Assembly (NCBI GenBank): GCA_013151965.1
Contig: JAADHF010000042.1
Coordinates: forward strand, 27,426-91,425
Length of the DNA: 64,000 nucleotides
Direction: 5' to 3'
Source of the DNA: Spirochaetota bacterium
Lineage (GTDB): Bacteria; Spirochaetota; Spirochaetia; SZUA-6
Shown: positions 37,390 through 47,800 of the stretch, one piece after another
Position numbering within the stretch: position 1 is the stretch's first letter
Layout of the letters: every line of letters begins with the position of its first letter
Notes under the pieces: generated by a model
Seen by the model: only the letters and a program-made list of their open reading frames with translations
Databases searched by the model: none
What the model was told of the DNA's origin: nothing
Position numbers and translations under genes: made by a program

Positions 37390-40313
37390 TGAGAATTAGT
37401 GGTATATCTTTTCCTATGTATATGAGAAGAAATCTAATTTTAATATTATTTTTTCTGCCCGTTTATCTGTTTCCTGCATCATCGGAGCGGGAACTGTTTT
37501 CTTTAGCGGAAAGAGAATACGCCCAGGGCAACTATATCCTGGCACTTGAAGATTATAATGAATTCTTAAAAGAGTATCCTCTCTCCAACCTGGTACCCGA
37601 TGCTCAATACAGAAAAGCCGTAAGTCTTTTCAGACTTGGTAATTTAAGTGAATCTCTTATACTGTTCCGTGAAATAGAGAAGAAGTACCGCTACACACGT
37701 TATTTCGACTATGTGCCTTTCTGGGAAGGTATAATTCTATATAACCGGAAACACTATTCCGAATCCATAGATAGTCTCGAAGCCTTTCGTGCCAGAGTCA
37801 GGGATTCTACCCTGCATCCGCAGGCATACCTGTACGAAGCCCTGTCTTTTGTTTCGATCGATGAAAATAGTAAAGCTGTTCACTTGTTAAAAGAACTTAT
37901 AAAACTGTATCCGGATTACGGCAACAGGTCATATGCACTTGTGCTTTTATGCAGCCTGTTTCTGGAAAATAAGGATTATGATGATGTTCTTAAGTACTCT
38001 TCCCGGTATACTCTGGATACAATTGCTGAAAATTGGAAGGATCAATATTCCCTTTACAAAGCGGAAGCGCTGTGGGGAAAGGGAGATTATTTAAAGGCTA
38101 AGACGATTTACGATGGTTTGCTGAATTCCAAACCCGGAATATCTTCAGTTGCATTCAGAAGGCTGTTTGCGCTTGCCCAGAAGGAGAACGATTTTACGGT
38201 AATGGAAAGCCTTACCCAGCGGGCGGAGGAGAAATTTGCCGGTAATCCTGAAGCATTAAAGGACCTGTGGCTCCACTTCGGTATCGCGAGCTTTAAACGG
38301 AACAATCTGGACCTTGCCGAACATTTTCTTAAAAGGCTCTGGAATATGCGGAAGCGTGAAGTTCCGGAGTCCGCGGCAGTTTTGTATCTTGCAGAGATAA
38401 GTATAAAAAAGCATGATCTTAAGGCGGCGCAGTCGATTCTTTCCGAATATTTAAAAATAAAAGGGAAACCGGATTCATCGGTAGTAATGCGTCTCGGCGA
38501 TGTTTATCTTGCAGGGAAAAATTATTCAAAAGCTGTGCAGTACTATTTTCAGTTTGTCGAAAGTTTCCCTGATTCCGAACGTTCCAGGGAAGCCGGCTAT
38601 CTTCTTGCCTATTCCTACTACAGGGAAGGTTCTCTTGCCTCAGGGCTTAAATCTTCGGAAAAATTACTATCGGATAATAAAAAAGGGAAATATTATGTCG
38701 ATGCCCTTAAACTTAAAGCCATTATTCTTAAAAAGCTTAAGAAATACAGGGAAGCCGGAGAAACACTGGTAAAGTATTTAAAGTATTTTCCTGATGATAT
38801 AAAGGCCAATCTTGACCTGATAAAAATATCATTTATTCTAAAGAACTACAGGTATGCAGTGGAGCAGTCGGAGGATCTGATAAAAGCGGAACCTGCTTTA
38901 AGCGGGAAAGATGCATCAGCTTTTATACTGACTTACTATGTAAAAGGTTTATCAGAGATAATGCTGAAATCTTATACTCAGGCCATTAAATCATTTTCTC
39001 ATATATCGAAAAAAATGCTTCTTAAGACGAATATGTCGTCATTGTACCCCTTTGTAATCTACTACACGGGGTGGTCGTACTACAGACTGGGGGATTACCG
39101 GGAGGCTTTCGACCTGTTTGCCCTGTTTGTGAAAGACTTTAAAGGTCATAGTCTGTATAATTCGTCCATCTATATGGCGGGATGGTGCAGCTTCAGCCTG
39201 GGGAAGTATAAAGAAAGTGCAGCATACTTTTCATTACTCGGCAGTGCCGGGAATACCGGTTTATCTGTAAAAGCAACCTTTCTTAAGGGTAAAAGCCTGG
39301 AAAATCTCAAAGACAGCGAGGGTGCGAAGAGAGTATTTCGATATATATTTAAGAAGTTCCCGGGATCCGATTTTGGGGATGATTCCCTTTTTGAATATGC
39401 CGGTATATTAGCCGGGCAGGGTAAGGCGGATAAGGCCGCAGAAGCGTACATGGAACTGGCAAAGAGCTATCCGGAAAGCCCGCTTAGAGAAGATGCCTAT
39501 TACAAGCGGGCGGAGACTTTCTTTGCGTCGGGAATGTATGATAAATCAAAGGACGCTTTCTATGAATACAGGCTTAAATTCCCGGATGGTAAACTATTTG
39601 ATGCTGCTCTGTACTGGGGTGGTTACTCGGCTTATAAATTGGGAGAGGCTTTCGGTGCGGTTCTGCTGTGGGAGAATCTTATATCGCATTACAGAGAGAG
39701 TCCCTTTACCCCGGATGCAATGCAGAAAACTGCAGAAATCTATTCCGGGAAGGGGAAATATAAAGAAGCTCTGAACCTCTATACGGACATGATATCGGAA
39801 TATCCGCAGGAAGCGGCTGTTGCAAATGCCAGAGAGAAAGCGGATCAGCTCCGGTATCTTATACTCGGCCTGGGCAGCAAAGAAGCGGAGCTCTCTGCGA
39901 AAATCGGTGAGGAGGGCGGAGCAAAAACAAGGAAGGGCAGAGAAGCGATACTCGGGCTGGCAAGAATTTACATTACCGATCAAAATAAAATTGATCTTGC
40001 ATACAGAATGCTTGAGGAAGTGATTAAAAAAGACGACCCTGAGACTTCTTCCAGGGCGCAGTATCTGGTCGGCGAATATTTTTACAGGAAGGATGACATT
40101 GTAAGGGCCGGGAAAGAGTTCTTAAAGGCCGCTTTTATTAATCCGCATGATCGTGACTTAATGGCGATGTCGATATATAAAGCTGCGGAAATGATGAAAC
40201 TGGCAGGTAAAATCGAAGATCTTAAAAGTCTTGTAAAAAGGCTTAAAGATAACTTTGCCGGCACTCAATGGGCAGAGGAGGGCGAAAAACTGCTTAAGGG
40301 TGTTGAACAGTGA
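37389..40313 (+). CDS. Exported TPR-repeat protein
   Basis: A 974-residue protein with an N-terminal signal (MRRNLILILFFLPVYLFPASS; the mature part starts near residue 32). The rest is a long array of TPR-like helical hairpins, for example REYAQGNYILALEDYNEFLKEYP, QGKADKAAEAYMELAKSYP and KGKYKEALNLYTDMISEYP, of the kind found in periplasmic BamD/YbgF-type proteins. The initial ATG overlaps the stop of the previous gene (TAATGA). A GTGA overlap joins it to the barrel gene. With ExbB-ExbD-TonB downstream it probably scaffolds an envelope complex. Confidence 0.85.
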   Translation: MRISGISFPMYMRRNLILILFFLPVYLFPASSERELFSLAEREYAQGNYILALEDYNEFLKEYPLSNLVPDAQYRKAVSLFRLGNLSESLILFREIEKKYRYTRYFDYVPFWEGIILYNRKHYSESIDSLEAFRARVRDSTLHPQAYLYEALSFVSIDENSKAVHLLKELIKLYPDYGNRSYALVLLCSLFLENKDYDDVLKYSSRYTLDTIAENWKDQYSLYKAEALWGKGDYLKAKTIYDGLLNSKPGISSVAFRRLFALAQKENDFTVMESLTQRAEEKFAGNPEALKDLWLHFGIASFKRNNLDLAEHFLKRLWNMRKREVPESAAVLYLAEISIKKHDLKAAQSILSEYLKIKGKPDSSVVMRLGDVYLAGKNYSKAVQYYFQFVESFPDSERSREAGYLLAYSYYREGSLASGLKSSEKLLSDNKKGKYYVDALKLKAIILKKLKKYREAGETLVKYLKYFPDDIKANLDLIKISFILKNYRYAVEQSEDLIKAEPALSGKDASAFILTYYVKGLSEIMLKSYTQAIKSFSHISKKMLLKTNMSSLYPFVIYYTGWSYYRLGDYREAFDLFALFVKDFKGHSLYNSSIYMAGWCSFSLGKYKESAAYFSLLGSAGNTGLSVKATFLKGKSLENLKDSEGAKRVFRYIFKKFPGSDFGDDSLFEYAGILAGQGKADKAAEAYMELAKSYPESPLREDAYYKRAETFFASGMYDKSKDAFYEYRLKFPDGKLFDAALYWGGYSAYKLGEAFGAVLLWENLISHYRESPFTPDAMQKTAEIYSGKGKYKEALNLYTDMISEYPQEAAVANAREKADQLRYLILGLGSKEAELSAKIGEEGGAKTRKGREAILGLARIYITDQNKIDLAYRMLEEVIKKDDPETSSRAQYLVGEYFYRKDDIVRAGKEFLKAAFINPHDRDLMAMSIYKAAEMMKLAGKIEDLKSLVKRLKDNFAGTQWAEEGEKLLKGVEQ

Positions 40314-41935
40314 AAAAATATCTTGTCTTTATCTTACTGCTTTTAACTTTTAATATTTTTGCGGATACTACCGGGAAAAATGGGGAGAACGGGGAAACAA
40401 TTAAGGAAAAAATGGCACCGAAGGAGCCGGAAATAGTACTTCCCCCTGTTATTCTCGAAGTTGAAGATTTAACAGTGGAAAGTGTGGAAACAGCTCTGCC
40501 GGAAACAAAGGAATTACTCCCGCCCGAACGTAACATTCCTTTACCGAAGGCGGGTGAACTGGAAATAAAAGAACCGGAGGTAAAACTACTGCAGCCTGGC
40601 CGGGACATAAAAATTAAACAAAGAGCCGAATCTTCATTAAGTGCGGAAGGTACTCTCGGAATCGGAAGTAAAAATCATATTTTAAGCAGCATTTCCCTTT
40701 ATAAACTTGGGAAAAAACCCACTTTTAAGGTCAGGTTTAACCATGAAATGCTCGATGGTTTTGGAATTCATCCTGCCGGATCCGGTTTTTTTAAGAGAAC
40801 GGATAATCTTTCCGGTTCTTTGAATTTTGTATATTCAGGATTTGGTTTTTCGGGAGAGGGCAGTTACAGTGATAATGAAAAGGGTTTTCAGGGAAGAGGA
40901 GCGTTTATAACAGGTATAAACCGCTTTCTTAACGAAAAGATACTGATAAATACCACACTGTTAAAATCCCTGCGGTTTAATACCGGCCTTTCCGGTGATT
41001 TTTCCTCGCTTCTCTTAACGGGAGAAACGCCGGAACAGGATAATGAACTTCTGTTGTCACCGGATACCGGGTTGGCGCTGCGGTTAAAAGCATTCCGTTT
41101 CGGTATTACCGCACGATATACTTTTCGTACACTCCTGGAATCTTCTGCTTATAATCTTCACAGGCTGCGTGTAAAGGGACTTGTTTCGTATGACGCCCCC
41201 TTCGGATTATCTTTCGCAGGGGAGGGCGGGTGGTTTTTTAATTCCGACAATATAAATACATTTCCCTTTAATTTAACGATATCCGGTTCACCTCTTAACT
41301 TTCTTAATATTCGTCTCAGCGGAGGTTATGGCGTTAATGAATATAATCTTAAAAACCTTTTGCAGGAAACAACGATTACAGCCATTCCGGCATCGATAGT
41401 CGATGATCCTTACTGGTTCGGGACACTGAACACAAAATTAAGCCTCTTAAAGAATACCGTTTTGTCTGTCGGAACGAGTCTTTACTGGAATACCGCCATG
41501 CCTGATCTGGATACCGGCTCTGCGGACTCCGGCGGTTTTTATCCTTTTTATCAGAGAAATGCTTTTCAGCTGAATACCGAATTGGGGTTCCGGTGGAATA
41601 TCACCAGCCTTTTTATTCTGAATACAGGATGGAGACGCAGGTGGGCTGACCGGTCTTTGTACAGGCCTCTGGATTCGATAACTTTTGAATTAAGTGCATC
41701 GGATAAGAACAGCATATACGGAGGAGATCTCGATGTTTCGTATCTTTCGGGGATTACCGGACAGCTTCAGTTTCCTGATGTAAGCATAGACGGTTTTTAT
41801 CAGATTTCTGATTATATCCGGGTAGTAACAGAGATCGATGATATACTCCTTATATCCGGAACGCCAAGATACGACGCTTTAATGTTGGAAGAACCCGGAT
41901 TCAGAGCTACATTTAAGATACAAATAAATTTTTAA
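40310..41935 (+). CDS. Outer-membrane beta-barrel protein
   Basis: A 541-residue exported protein, starting at GTG 40310 in a four-base overlap with the preceding gene. The signal peptide MKKYLVFILLLLTFNIFAD is followed by a Pro/Glu-rich linker (about 25-100). From about 105 on, alternating polar/hydrophobic strands ending in a terminal phenylalanine (TFKIQINF) form the classical outer-membrane insertion signature. Repeated aromatic and glycine-rich strands such as LSGSLNFVYSGFGFSGEGSY support a barrel. No plug domain or TonB-box was recognised. It is followed directly by ExbB-ExbD-TonB genes, so it may be their target. Confidence 0.8.
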   Translation: MKKYLVFILLLLTFNIFADTTGKNGENGETIKEKMAPKEPEIVLPPVILEVEDLTVESVETALPETKELLPPERNIPLPKAGELEIKEPEVKLLQPGRDIKIKQRAESSLSAEGTLGIGSKNHILSSISLYKLGKKPTFKVRFNHEMLDGFGIHPAGSGFFKRTDNLSGSLNFVYSGFGFSGEGSYSDNEKGFQGRGAFITGINRFLNEKILINTTLLKSLRFNTGLSGDFSSLLLTGETPEQDNELLLSPDTGLALRLKAFRFGITARYTFRTLLESSAYNLHRLRVKGLVSYDAPFGLSFAGEGGWFFNSDNINTFPFNLTISGSPLNFLNIRLSGGYGVNEYNLKNLLQETTITAIPASIVDDPYWFGTLNTKLSLLKNTVLSVGTSLYWNTAMPDLDTGSADSGGFYPFYQRNAFQLNTELGFRWNITSLFILNTGWRRRWADRSLYRPLDSITFELSASDKNSIYGGDLDVSYLSGITGQLQFPDVSIDGFYQISDYIRVVTEIDDILLISGTPRYDALMLEEPGFRATFKIQINF

Positions 41936-41945
41936 GGAGCAGTCT

Positions 41946-42578
41946 ATGTTGGAGATAATGAATCAGGGAGGGATAATAATGTATTTTATCCTCCTGCTCT
42001 CGTTAATTGCAACGGTAATAATCGTGGAAAGGCTGTTGTTTTTTAGAAAAATAAAAATCGATGAAGATAAGATGATGAACAGATTAAAATCCACATTGGA
42101 GAAGGGCCATTTTGATGAAGCACTGTCCATATGTGAGAACAACCCTTCTCCCGTTACCAATCTTATGAAGGTGGGGATAGAGCACAGACACTATGAGGAT
42201 CATACTATTAAAGAGGTTATCATGGATGCGGCAAACCTGGAAATTCCGAAACTGGAGAAGTTTATCTCCGCTTTAGGCACGATTGCGCATATTGCTCCTC
42301 TGCTGGGACTTCTGGGAACGGTGACCGGCAACATCATAGCTTTCGGAGTGCTCGGCAGGTTTGGTGCAATGGGGAATCCGGCTCTTCTTGCAAAGGGTAT
42401 AGCGCAGGCTTTGCTGACTACTGCAGCGGGATTGATCGTTGCGATACCTGTTATTATTTTTTACAATTATCTTGTGAGCAAAGTTAATCATACTATTATC
42501 AGGCTGGAAAACAAGGTAAATGAGCTGGTGCTTTTCTTAAGTACCAGGAACGCGGAGGCTAACCCGAATGAGGTTTAA
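41946..42578 (+). CDS. exbB: ExbB/TolQ-type proton channel protein
   Basis: A 210-residue MotA/TolQ/ExbB family protein with three membrane segments (near 10-28, 112-135 and 157-180). The conserved channel region is LGLLGTVTGNIIAFGVLG and GIAQALLTTAAGLIVAIPVIIFYN. Together with ExbD it converts the proton gradient to energise TonB or Tol partners. A good AAGGAG ribosome-binding site precedes the ATG. The exbD start overlaps its end by 11 bp. Confidence 0.9.
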   Translation: MLEIMNQGGIIMYFILLLSLIATVIIVERLLFFRKIKIDEDKMMNRLKSTLEKGHFDEALSICENNPSPVTNLMKVGIEHRHYEDHTIKEVIMDAANLEIPKLEKFISALGTIAHIAPLLGLLGTVTGNIIAFGVLGRFGAMGNPALLAKGIAQALLTTAAGLIVAIPVIIFYNYLVSKVNHTIIRLENKVNELVLFLSTRNAEANPNEV

Positions 42579-42984
42579 AAGGAGGCTTATGCCTCAGGCC
42601 GTTGCAGATCTGGTGCCGATGATAGATGTTGTTTTTCAATTGGTCATATTCTTTATGGTCTCCTCGACATTTATTCTTACCCCGGGCATAAGTCTTATAC
42701 TTCCAGGTTCCTCCACATCCGAACCTGTAGCAATGAGCCGGCTTGTTGTAACGATAATCTCCGGGAATGAAATATATCTTAATAAAGACAAGTATAGTAT
42801 TTCCGGCCTGGATAAAAAACTTGCTTCCTTAAGCAGTGAGAAAAAGAAAAATATTAGAACGGTCGTAGTTGAAGGCGACAGAGCCGTATCTTATAATCTC
42901 ATGATAGAGGTACTCGATGTCTTAAGAAAAAATGGGTTTAAGGGCGTTAACTTAAAAACAAGGGAGGTTAAAGGGGGAAGTTGA
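42568..42984 (+). CDS. exbD: ExbD/TolR-type biopolymer transport protein
   Basis: A 138-residue ExbD/TolR protein: a short N-terminal cytoplasmic part, a membrane helix with the conserved aspartate (the LVPMIDVVFQLVIFFMVSSTF segment, D20), then a small periplasmic domain. The start lies in the end of exbB behind GGAGG. It is the rotor/stator partner of ExbB. The 58-bp gap to the TonB gene contains no separate promoter that I can see. Confidence 0.9.
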   Translation: MRFKRRLMPQAVADLVPMIDVVFQLVIFFMVSSTFILTPGISLILPGSSTSEPVAMSRLVVTIISGNEIYLNKDKYSISGLDKKLASLSSEKKKNIRTVVVEGDRAVSYNLMIEVLDVLRKNGFKGVNLKTREVKGGS

Positions 42985-43042
42985 CCGGAGATATGGTCAG
43001 GCCGGCATGGCCCGGCAGGGTACCAGTTAGCAGGGGGAGGCA

Positions 43043-44080
43043 ATGTCTGTAACTGCAAGGAAGGATTTCGAAAGAGTATCTTTTAGTATTTCTATCGCGA
43101 TACTTATACATCTGTTTATTTTTTTCATATTACCGCTTGTGATAAAGATTAACGTCAATGAACCGCCCGAATACAGCGGTCCGGTTTATGTAACTCTGGA
43201 GGCAGTCCCTGCGGTATCAGCAGAGAAAGCCGTTAAATCATTAGAGGCTCTAAAGCCGGCCGTAAAAACCGATAAAAATATGCCGGCGGAAAAAACAGAA
43301 AAGAGGCAGGAGTCTTCTGCTGCCGGGACAGAGAAGACTGCCGTGGCAGAGAAGACTGCCGGCAGTATCATACAAAAAAATGAGACTAAACAGGCCGTTA
43401 TCAGGAGTGCGGGAACAAACACACAGCCGGTTAAGGAAAGTGCATCGTGGAGGCAAATCCCTTCGCGCAAAGCAGGAGAGAGTCCGGTACCACCTGAAAG
43501 AAAGCCGGAGCAGTCTTTACTGTCAGAGGAAAGATCTGTAAATATACCCTTTGTTCCGCCTGTAGTTAGTAATGAGAAGGCTTTAGAGAATGCGGAAAAG
43601 TACGGATCGAAACAGAGTAAAGAAAATACCGAAGCTCTGGGCAGGAATGTTTATAGCAATCTTGATAAGCTTCTTAAAGGAACATCAGGGAAGGAAACAT
43701 CCGGTACCGGGACGGCAGGTACTAAAGGAACCGCTTCTTCTTCCGGCAGTGCGCAGGCGGGCTTACCGGGCACAGGATCGGCGGCGAAAGCGGGAGTACC
43801 GATACAGTGGGAACAGCAGTCAGAGGCCCGGCAGCCTCTGTATATGCCGAAACCGTCGATTCCCGAATGGGTCGGGAAAGAAGGTTTAAAGCTAAAAGCG
43901 GTTATTTCTTTTAAACTACTTCCCGGGGGTGTTATTTCAACAATACATGTGGAAAAATCATCCGGCTACAGCGATGTGGATGCAGCAATAACAGAAGCCT
44001 TAAGACGCTGGAAGTTTCAGGCTGTAAGAGGCAGCAGGGTGGTTAAGGGGAGAATAACCTATGTTATCAAACCGGAATAA
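43043..44080 (+). CDS. tonB: TonB-like energy transducer
   Basis: A 345-residue protein with an N-terminal membrane anchor (ISIAILIHLFIFFILPLVIKI, about 16-36). A long Pro/Ala/Lys/Glu-rich and Ser/Gly-rich linker runs to about 260. A C-terminal TonB/TolA-like domain includes FKLLPGGVISTIHVEKSSGYSDVDAAITEAL then RRWKFQAV and the final ITYVIKPE. This architecture spans the periplasm to contact an outer-membrane protein. A strong GGGGGAGG ribosome-binding site precedes the ATG. Last gene of the probable envelope operon. Confidence 0.87.
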   Translation: MSVTARKDFERVSFSISIAILIHLFIFFILPLVIKINVNEPPEYSGPVYVTLEAVPAVSAEKAVKSLEALKPAVKTDKNMPAEKTEKRQESSAAGTEKTAVAEKTAGSIIQKNETKQAVIRSAGTNTQPVKESASWRQIPSRKAGESPVPPERKPEQSLLSEERSVNIPFVPPVVSNEKALENAEKYGSKQSKENTEALGRNVYSNLDKLLKGTSGKETSGTGTAGTKGTASSSGSAQAGLPGTGSAAKAGVPIQWEQQSEARQPLYMPKPSIPEWVGKEGLKLKAVISFKLLPGGVISTIHVEKSSGYSDVDAAITEALRRWKFQAVRGSRVVKGRITYVIKPE

Positions 44081-44088
44081 CATGGGAT

Positions 44089-44103
44089 TGCCGGATTCCG
44101 GCA
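44089..44103. repeat. Small inverted repeat after tonB-like gene
   Basis: TGCCGG-ATT-CCGGCA forms a perfect 6-bp stem with a three-base loop in the 35-bp gap before the HAD gene. No T-run follows, so it is not a typical terminator. It could affect mRNA stability or coupling. Confidence 0.4.
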
Positions 44104-44115
44104 TTACGGAGCTGT

Positions 44116-44808
44116 ATGAAAATTAAAGCTGTTGTTTTTGATATCGACGGAACTCTGTATCCGTATGAAAGCATGTATCTTAAATCGATTCCTGTTTTTA
44201 TAAAATATTTCCGGTTTATTTCTAATTTCGGTAAAGTGCGCAGTGAAATCAGGAAGAAGCCCGGAGAAGATGTAAATTTTCGTATCCGGCAGGCAAAGAT
44301 GCTTGCTGCAAGATTAGGCGTTACGGATGATTATGCATATACGGCTATAGAAAGCATCATATATGATAAATGGATAAATTCCCTTAAGGGGATAAAGCCT
44401 TACCGTAATGTGGAAGCAGTACTGGACTATTTAAAAAAAAAGAGAGTAAAATTAGCGGTTCTGTCCGATTTTCCTGTTACGGAAAAGCTTAAGTTTCTGG
44501 GATTACAGAATTACTGGGATATTGCCCTGTGTTCCGAGGAAAGCGGTAATTTAAAACCGGATCCGGAGCCCTTTTTGATAGTATGTAAAAGACTTGGAAT
44601 CTCTGCGGATCAGGTACTGTTTGTAGGTGATAACCCGCGGTATGATATAGCCGGTGCACTGCGGGCAGGTATGAAAACCGCCCTTTTTTCGGGAATTCTT
44701 GCAAGGGCCGACCGTTTTAAAAACCGGTATTCCGGGATTAAGCCTGATTTTAAATTTTCCGGGTACGCCGCTTTTTTACAAATATTGTTAAAATTAATTG
44801 ATAATTGA
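44116..44808 (+). CDS. HAD-superfamily phosphatase
   Basis: A 230-residue HAD-IA hydrolase. Motif I is FDIDGTLY (nucleophile D9, D11), motif II the serine-equivalent in LAVLSDFP, motif III the lysine in NLKPDPEPF, and motif IV VGDNPRYDIAGA. Substrate unknown; the family includes phosphoglycolate- and nucleotide-type phosphatases. CGGAG precedes the ATG. The promoter of the following coiled-coil gene overlaps its stop codon. Confidence 0.9.
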   Translation: MKIKAVVFDIDGTLYPYESMYLKSIPVFIKYFRFISNFGKVRSEIRKKPGEDVNFRIRQAKMLAARLGVTDDYAYTAIESIIYDKWINSLKGIKPYRNVEAVLDYLKKKRVKLAVLSDFPVTEKLKFLGLQNYWDIALCSEESGNLKPDPEPFLIVCKRLGISADQVLFVGDNPRYDIAGALRAGMKTALFSGILARADRFKNRYSGIKPDFKFSGYAAFLQILLKLIDN

Positions 44809-44833
44809 CAACTGTTTATTACGAATGTAAGAT
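44805..44833 (+). promoter_or_regulatory. Putative promoter of the coiled-coil gene
   Basis: TTGACA at 44805-44810, overlapping the HAD-gene stop codon, and TAAGAT at 44828-44833 are 17 bases apart. The preferred start codon of the next gene is at 44864, behind GGGGAGGGGAACA. This gives a short untranslated leader. Confidence 0.55.
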
Positions 44834-44863
44834 ATAAATAAGTTTTCCATGGGGAGGGGAACA

Positions 44864-47800
44864 ATGTTCACAATAGGGAATTTAATAACCTTTTTAACGG
44901 TTTTATTAATCTTACTCATATATAGACAGATTGATAAAGGTAACAGATCCTTAGAGAAGGTAAAAAAATATTCGGACAGGGTAGTACAGAATTTATCTAA
45001 ATTTGTAGATGAAAAAACAGCGAAGTTAAAAGATCTTTCTATTGAACTTCAGGTAAATCTTAAAACAGGCAAAGATATATTAAACCGCGTACATGAAGTG
45101 GAACAGGGGTTAAACGAACGTTCCGATGATATTGTAAAAATAGAGCACCGGTTAACGGAGTATGATAGTGTTCTTAAGGAACTCATACGAATGACAGCGC
45201 GTGTCGATGAAAATATGAAGAGAATTCGTGAAGAATCACAGTTTATCGACGGCGTTAACAAACGTATAAAGGATTTGAGTGTTCAGGTAATAAAGCTGGA
45301 AAAGTCTGTTCCGTTAATTACAACGAGAATCGAGGATTATAATAGAAAGGAACTGGAGACTATCCGTGATGAACTTACATCCGGAATAACGGATAGAATC
45401 GATGAGATTAAAAGTATTATAGATAAGTCGGAGCATAAGGTTAAAGATTTCTCTGTGTATATTACAAAACTGGAGGCCAGAAAAGACGAGCTTCAGCGGA
45501 GTGCAGTAGAAAATCTTAAAAAGAATTTTGAAAGTTTCGAACTGGAAGCAAAAGGTAAAAAGTCGGGACTTATGTCGGAATTTCTGGCATCGATAAAGAA
45601 AATTTTAGGTGATGTCGAGGAGAAGGGGAAGGCGTTTACCAAAAAGCTCGAATATATGCTTGTGACTGCAGAGAAAAAATACCTCGCAATGGATGAGAAT
45701 TTTAGAACAGGTATAGCCGGAATCGATGAAACTTACAGTGATAAAATAGAAGAGAAAAGAGAACAGCTGCTGGAAGTTATCAGAAAGGGTGAATCTCTCG
45801 AGGATGCTGTTTTTTCACAGATAAAGGAAAAAATCAGCAGTAATGAGACTGCTGTATCTGCAAGACTCGATGATTTCCGGAATAATTTTATATCTATGTT
45901 CGAAACGGCGGAGAGCAGGCTTGCCGACTATGAAGGAGAAGTGGATTACCGTTTCCGCAAGCTTGAAGATGTTAATGTGGATATAGAGGCGCTTGATAAA
46001 AATCTTCGGGGTGTAATGGAACGTATGACAGAAAAAATAAAGGGTGACCTGGATACTTTCTCCAGATATCTCGAGGAGAGAAGAAAGGAAGAACGTCTTA
46101 AGGCGGAAGAAGAGATGTCTGTAATCAGAGAGGGTATGTCAGAGCTGGATAAAGGTCTGTCCGAATTAAAGTCCAGGGCATACCAGGATGTATCGGAAAA
46201 ACTGCAGGTTTTTGAAGACGGATTCTTTAAGGATCTACAGGAGCGCAGTATAAATATAGAAGAAAAGCTAAAGAGATGGCAGGAGGATATAGGTTCCAGG
46301 ATAGGTGAGATAGAAACCGTACATATATCAGAAAGGGAAAGGATAGAAGAAACATACGGCAATGATTTAAAAGCAAAGCTTGAAGAGCTTAAAAGTTCGG
46401 CTGCCGTAGAATTCACCGGCATGGAGAGACAGGTTGAGGAATTCGAGAACAGTCTTAAAGGCAGAATATCTACAGCGGAAGATACTGTTTCCTCTCTCGG
46501 TTCCGCTTTAAGAAATGAAGTGGAGAAAGCGAAAAATGACTCCATGGAGCTGTTCAGCCGTGAGATGAACCTTTTAAAACAGTCACTGGATGAGGATGCT
46601 GCAAGAGTACGAAAGGATATGGAATTAAAATTCAGAGAGCTGGGAGGAAGTATAGATATTGAGAAGCAGGAGGTATCGGAGCTTTTAAGGACAACGAGAG
46701 AGGATGTTACCGTATGGCAGTCAAAAATACTTCAGGAGATGAATGAATCGAAAGCCGGATTAACGGAAAAGGTCGAGTCTTTTAAAGAAGATGTAAACTC
46801 TACAATCGAGAACATAAAAACAGAGTTTACCTCTCAGCGTGATGATCTTATAGTATCCACAAATGAAGAACGGTTAAATCTAAAAAATGAGCTTGGTGAT
46901 ATATCGGAAAGAATAGTGCATCTGAAAGGAGAACTGGATAAAAAAACGGAAAGCTCAATGTCGGATTTAAAGAAAAGTCTGGAAGGTTTTGAAATAAGTT
47001 TCCGGAGAAAGATAAACGACTTTAACGGAGAGGTGGATAGAAAAGTAAAAGATTTTAAACTGCTGCTTAATGATGTTAGGGAAAAAACAGAAGCGATGCA
47101 GCAGAAACTTTTCGGAAAGGTTGAGGAAAATTATAAGATCCTCTCTGTAAATCTGACGGGAATAGAGAGACGGCTTAAAGATTTTACCTCTCAGACAAAG
47201 ATATTCGAAAGAGCGGATAACTTAAAACTTGCCCTGACAGCTGATATCGAAGGACTTAAAAGCGAGATTGCACATTTAAAAGCCCGGAAAAGAGAAATTG
47301 ATGAAATAGAGACTCAGGTAGGCAGGACCCGAAAGGTCAGTGAAGAGGTCTCGATTAAATTTAACCGCTTTTTAAACGAGAAGAGAAGAATCGAAGCAAT
47401 GGAGGGAGACTTTAAGAAACTTCTGAACATATCGAAGGATATCGATGTAAAGTTAGAAAATGTTACGATGAGTCATGATACATTACAGGAGATACAGGCA
47501 AGGATCCGCTCACTTGAAGAACTTGAAAAAGTGGTGGAGTCAAGGTTTAACAGGCTTGAGAATAAAAAAGAGATAATTGAGAGTACGATCGACGGGGTTG
47601 ATAAAAACTTTGAGAGACTTGAAGAACTGGAAAAGGCAATTAAGAATAACAAAGATGGTCTTTCGGAATTTACGGAAAACTTAGAAGAACTTAAAACCGA
47701 ACTGGAAGTTCTTGCGGAAAACAAGGACAAAGCGGATGCAGTTGTGGAGATGATCGGATCGATCGACGGCATTCTTGGTGATCTGGTAAAACGTATGGAT

